Under the pieces are notes generated by a model, which searched no databases, was not told the origin of the DNA, and was given only the letters and a program-made list of their open reading frames with translations. A stretch of 7,817 nucleotides of DNA. Origin: Acidilobaceae archaeon. Its GTDB lineage: Archaea > Thermoproteota > Thermoprotei_A > Sulfolobales > Acidilobaceae. The stretch spans positions 1-7,817 of the forward strand of contig JALWJI010000008.1 of the NCBI GenBank assembly GCA_027081695.1, given 5' to 3'. This document shows, piece after piece, positions 5,146 through 7,817 of the stretch (its first letter is position 1; each line of letters begins with the position of its first letter). A program made the translations under genes and the position numbers.

Positions 5146-7817
5146 CCTGTTCCCCACGTTAGTTTTTCTAGTTCTTGTTTTAGTGTCTGAAGCTTGTCTT
5201 CAGCGAGTCGTAGGCTTGCATAGGTCTTACTTCCTCCTCCCCGGGCTCCTATCCGGTTTGCTAGCTCTTTGATTGTTTTCCCGAGGTGCAGTTTTGTGGC
5301 ATCGCCTGTTGCTACTTCTAGCTGTATAGTGTGGTCTTGCTTGTAGTATAGTCCTATTATCTTGTCTGGATAAGTCATTGTTAGTTTCCTGAGTATTTCT
5401 TGCATTGCTTTTCTATCGTTTTCGGGGAACTCTATGATGACTACTTTATCGTCTGTAGTTTTGATTCTTGATTCTATCATTTCATAGTAGAGTTTTCTAT
5501 AGGTGGTTAACTTCGACTTGTACATTTCTGACTCTTCGAGAATCTTTGATAGTCGTGTAGTTAGTTGTTGCGGGCTTGTCCTCAGGGTCTCGGCTAGTTG
5601 AAGCAGTGTGTCTTCTTGTTCTTGTGCGTGTTCCGCTAATCTTGTCCCGGCCACGTATTCTATTCTGATTACTCCGTCCTGGATCTTGTCTACATTAATT
5701 ATCTTGAGGCCTCCTATCTCTCCTGTATTGGCTAAGTGGGTTCCTCCGCATCCTTCTATGTCCCAGTCCTCGATTTCGAGTAACCGTATCGTTGCTTGCA
5801 TTGGTACTCCTCCCTGGTATATTATGAAGCCGTATTTTTCTTCAGCCTCGTTCCTTGGCAAGTACATTACCTTGACTTTCCGACGGTCATCTATTACTTT
5901 GTTTGCGAGTCTTTCGATTTCTCTTATTTGTTCCTTTGTTAGTGGCCTGTGATGAGTGAAATCTAGCCGACCTTTCTCAATGGTTTTCTCTGCACCGGCT
6001 TGCCATACATGGTTGCCGAGAACTCTTCTCAGAGCCCCTAATATCACGTGTGTGCCGGTGTGGTGCCTCATTAGCCTGTAGCGTCGGGGCCAATCTATTC
6101 TTCCGACTACATTGTGTCTACAGTTGAACTGTTTGTCAAGAACGTGTACTACGACATCGCCTACTTTCTCGACTCTCTCAACGCGGTAGACCTCGCCGTT
6201 GCATTCTATTACTCCTGTGTCGTGGTCTTGGCCTCCTCCTTTTGGATAGAATACTGTTTGATCTAGGACTAGGTATTTGTCCCTCCAAGCTATTGGCTTA
6301 GCTGTGAACTCTCTCATGTATTGGTTCTCATAGTAGAGTTTTCTTGTCGGTGGTAGATTACCTGCCCAAGTTATTATATCTGGTGGTAGCGATGTTTTTT
6401 CTCCGATTTTCCTGATTTTTGCTGGTGCTTGATGCCTTGATGCAACTAGGCTGTAGAAGTTGTGGGGTATTGTGATAGTTATTCCTCTTGATTTCAAAAT
6501 ATCTGCCACGATTTCTGGTGGAAGACCATTGCTATCATATAATTTTATGAGGTCTTCTAGATCCAGAGTTTTCTTCTTTTTAATTATCTTTTTAACTAAC
6601 TGTTCTCCTTTCGCTAGTACTTCTTTGAACTTCTCTTCTTCGACCAGAACTGCGTCAATTATATAGCTCTTGTTTTCCGCCATTTGTGGAAAGTCATTCT
6701 TCCAGTAGTCTACTTGTAGCTCTACGAGCTCTGCGAGATTGACCTCTGCGTCTAGGAGTCTGAGTTGTTTAAGTGTTCTCCTTGCTACGAGACGTGCGAG
6801 GTAACCCTCGCCTGTATTTGATGGTACTATACCGTCTCCAAGCATTAGGGCAAGTGTGCGTGTATGATCTAGTATACTATAGAGTCTTGCTTCTTTTTCA
6901 AGTGCTCGTATAATCTCGTTGATATCTAATCCTGTTCTTTTAGCGATACGCTTGTAATAGCTCTGCACGCTTACTGGATCCTCGGGATCTAGTCTTCCTG
7001 CCTCTTTGAAGGCTGCCCATAGGATACTCTCGTCGACTTCCTCTACATTGATCTTGGAACGGAACTTGTCCAGGAGATCCTGGAATATGGAATGGAATGC
7101 TGTAGGTGTTTTCTGGGTGAACCATGCTAGTCTCTCTACTCCATAGCCGGTATCGACTATTTTTAGAGGGATCTCGGTATAGGAGCCGTTGTCCACCTTA
7201 TATTTCATGAAGACAAGAGTTGCTAGTTCTATTCCACCCACTACTACTTCGAAGCTTGGACCGGCATTTCCTCCGCCTTCCCACCAAGATTCCTTGAAGA
7301 CTATTTCTTCTGGAGGAATCTTCATATACTCTGTGAAGAATTCGTACGCTAGTCTAACAGTCTCGTTTTTCCAGTATATGAATTTATCTGGATAGTTGAA
7401 TGCGTGGTGTGCGGCCATCTCGAAACTTGTTAAGTGTCTACCAATTGTGAGTCCTACATTGTCTATGTCTTCGAGTCTTATGCTTGGCTGGCTAATTACT
7501 AATGGATTAGCGGGTGGTGGGACTAGTCCGCTTGTTACGTGTGGCTGGAAAACTACTATGCTGGCTATGGTTAGATAGAGGTCTTCTCTCCATCTTGCTA
7601 CGACTGGCCTGGGTTTTAATGGTGTATGCCCATGTTTTTCAAAGAATTGTATAAAGAGTTTCCGAGCCTCTGAAACCGACAGGTTCTCGATACTCTTTAT
7701 CTTCTCGAATCTGTATTCTATGCATGGCGTGTCCTGGGGTTCTTCTAGTTCTGGATTCAGTGTCCAAAAGTATTCTGGACATTTGTTCCCTTTCTTTCGT
7801 ATAAAGCCGTTTTCTTT
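5142..7817 (-). CDS. alaS: Alanyl-tRNA synthetase, archaeal type (start lies beyond the right edge)
   Basis: Cytosolic class II enzyme that charges tRNA-Ala with alanine and hydrolyses mischarged Ser- or Gly-tRNA. The frame is open from the edge at 7817 to a TGA at 5142, giving 891 visible residues; archaeal enzymes run to about 900, so only a few residues are missing. An internal ATG at 7418 would remove essential catalytic sequence and is not the start. Visible residues, numbered from the edge: an archaeal N-terminal element with FWT at 17-19 and only two of its usual four cysteines (C13, C32); motif 2 region RWRED at 75-79; PPANPLVISQPSIR; GGGNAGPSFEV at 181-191; motif 3 GYGVERL at 224-230. 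The editing domain keeps both zinc motifs, HTGTH at 586-590 and CGGTH at 690-694. The C-terminal DHHA1-like domain ends with GARGGGS and a charged helix. The gene overlaps the downstream HAD phosphatase gene by ATGA. Confidence 0.97.
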   Translation of the reverse strand, partial: KENGFIRKKGNKCPEYFWTLNPELEEPQDTPCIEYRFEKIKSIENLSVSEARKLFIQFFEKHGHTPLKPRPVVARWREDLYLTIASIVVFQPHVTSGLVPPPANPLVISQPSIRLEDIDNVGLTIGRHLTSFEMAAHHAFNYPDKFIYWKNETVRLAYEFFTEYMKIPPEEIVFKESWWEGGGNAGPSFEVVVGGIELATLVFMKYKVDNGSYTEIPLKIVDTGYGVERLAWFTQKTPTAFHSIFQDLLDKFRSKINVEEVDESILWAAFKEAGRLDPEDPVSVQSYYKRIAKRTGLDINEIIRALEKEARLYSILDHTRTLALMLGDGIVPSNTGEGYLARLVARRTLKQLRLLDAEVNLAELVELQVDYWKNDFPQMAENKSYIIDAVLVEEEKFKEVLAKGEQLVKKIIKKKKTLDLEDLIKLYDSNGLPPEIVADILKSRGITITIPHNFYSLVASRHQAPAKIRKIGEKTSLPPDIITWAGNLPPTRKLYYENQYMREFTAKPIAWRDKYLVLDQTVFYPKGGGQDHDTGVIECNGEVYRVERVEKVGDVVVHVLDKQFNCRHNVVGRIDWPRRYRLMRHHTGTHVILGALRRVLGNHVWQAGAEKTIEKGRLDFTHHRPLTKEQIREIERLANKVIDDRRKVKVMYLPRNEAEEKYGFIIYQGGVPMQATIRLLEIEDWDIEGCGGTHLANTGEIGGLKIINVDKIQDGVIRIEYVAGTRLAEHAQEQEDTLLQLAETLRTSPQQLTTRLSKILEESEMYKSKLTTYRKLYYEMIESRIKTTDDKVVIIEFPENDRKAMQEILRKLTMTYPDKIIGLYYKQDHTIQLEVATGDATKLHLGKTIKELANRIGARGGGSKTYASLRLAEDKLQTLKQELEKLTWGTG

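Noticed and set aside
5608..5952. Plus-strand open frame of 114 codons
   Set aside because: It is antisense to the AlaRS editing-domain region; the synthetase motifs on the other strand are unmistakable.
7416..7418. ATG as the start of alaS
   Set aside because: The frame stays open upstream to the window edge and encodes conserved AlaRS sequence, including the motif 2 region, so this is an internal methionine.

Overview
This window looks like a piece of a hyperthermophilic archaeal chromosome, most likely from the Thermoproteota and perhaps Desulfurococcales. The alanyl-tRNA synthetase is of archaeal type, and the PPP phosphatase resembles archaeal PP1-like enzymes. Arg is written mainly with AGA/AGG and Ile often with ATA. 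TTG starts occur, a clear GAGGTGA Shine-Dalgarno site is present, and the genes are tightly packed. The genus assignment is inference only; no rRNA or other marker is present.

Left part (1-818): the first 60 bases hold the start of a minus-strand gene that leaves the window. Next comes a minus-strand gene that I recognise as an alkyladenine (3-methyladenine) DNA glycosylase of the MPG/AAG fold. A short divergent region (746-818) follows. It is AT-rich, carries a perfect 14-base palindrome, and separates the glycosylase from the plus-strand operon.

Middle (819-4339): two plus-strand genes overlap by ATGA. The first encodes an 880-residue polytopic membrane protein that appears to be two GT-C-like glycosyltransferase modules in tandem. 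The second encodes a complete PPP-family serine/threonine protein phosphatase. Translational coupling suggests they are made together, but a functional link is inference.

Right part (4351-7817): two minus-strand genes also overlap by ATGA. alaS encodes archaeal alanyl-tRNA synthetase and lacks only its extreme N-terminus, which lies past the right edge. It is followed by a NagD-like HAD-IIA phosphatase. This operon converges on the membrane-protein/phosphatase operon with an 11-base gap.

No RNA gene, mobile element, CRISPR array or integration site was seen, and no stretch longer than about 110 bases lacks a gene. The points most worth a second look are the duplicated GT-C-like protein coupled to a phosphatase, the glycosylase with a rewritten DNA-contact loop, and the half-lost cysteine motif at the N-terminus of AlaRS.
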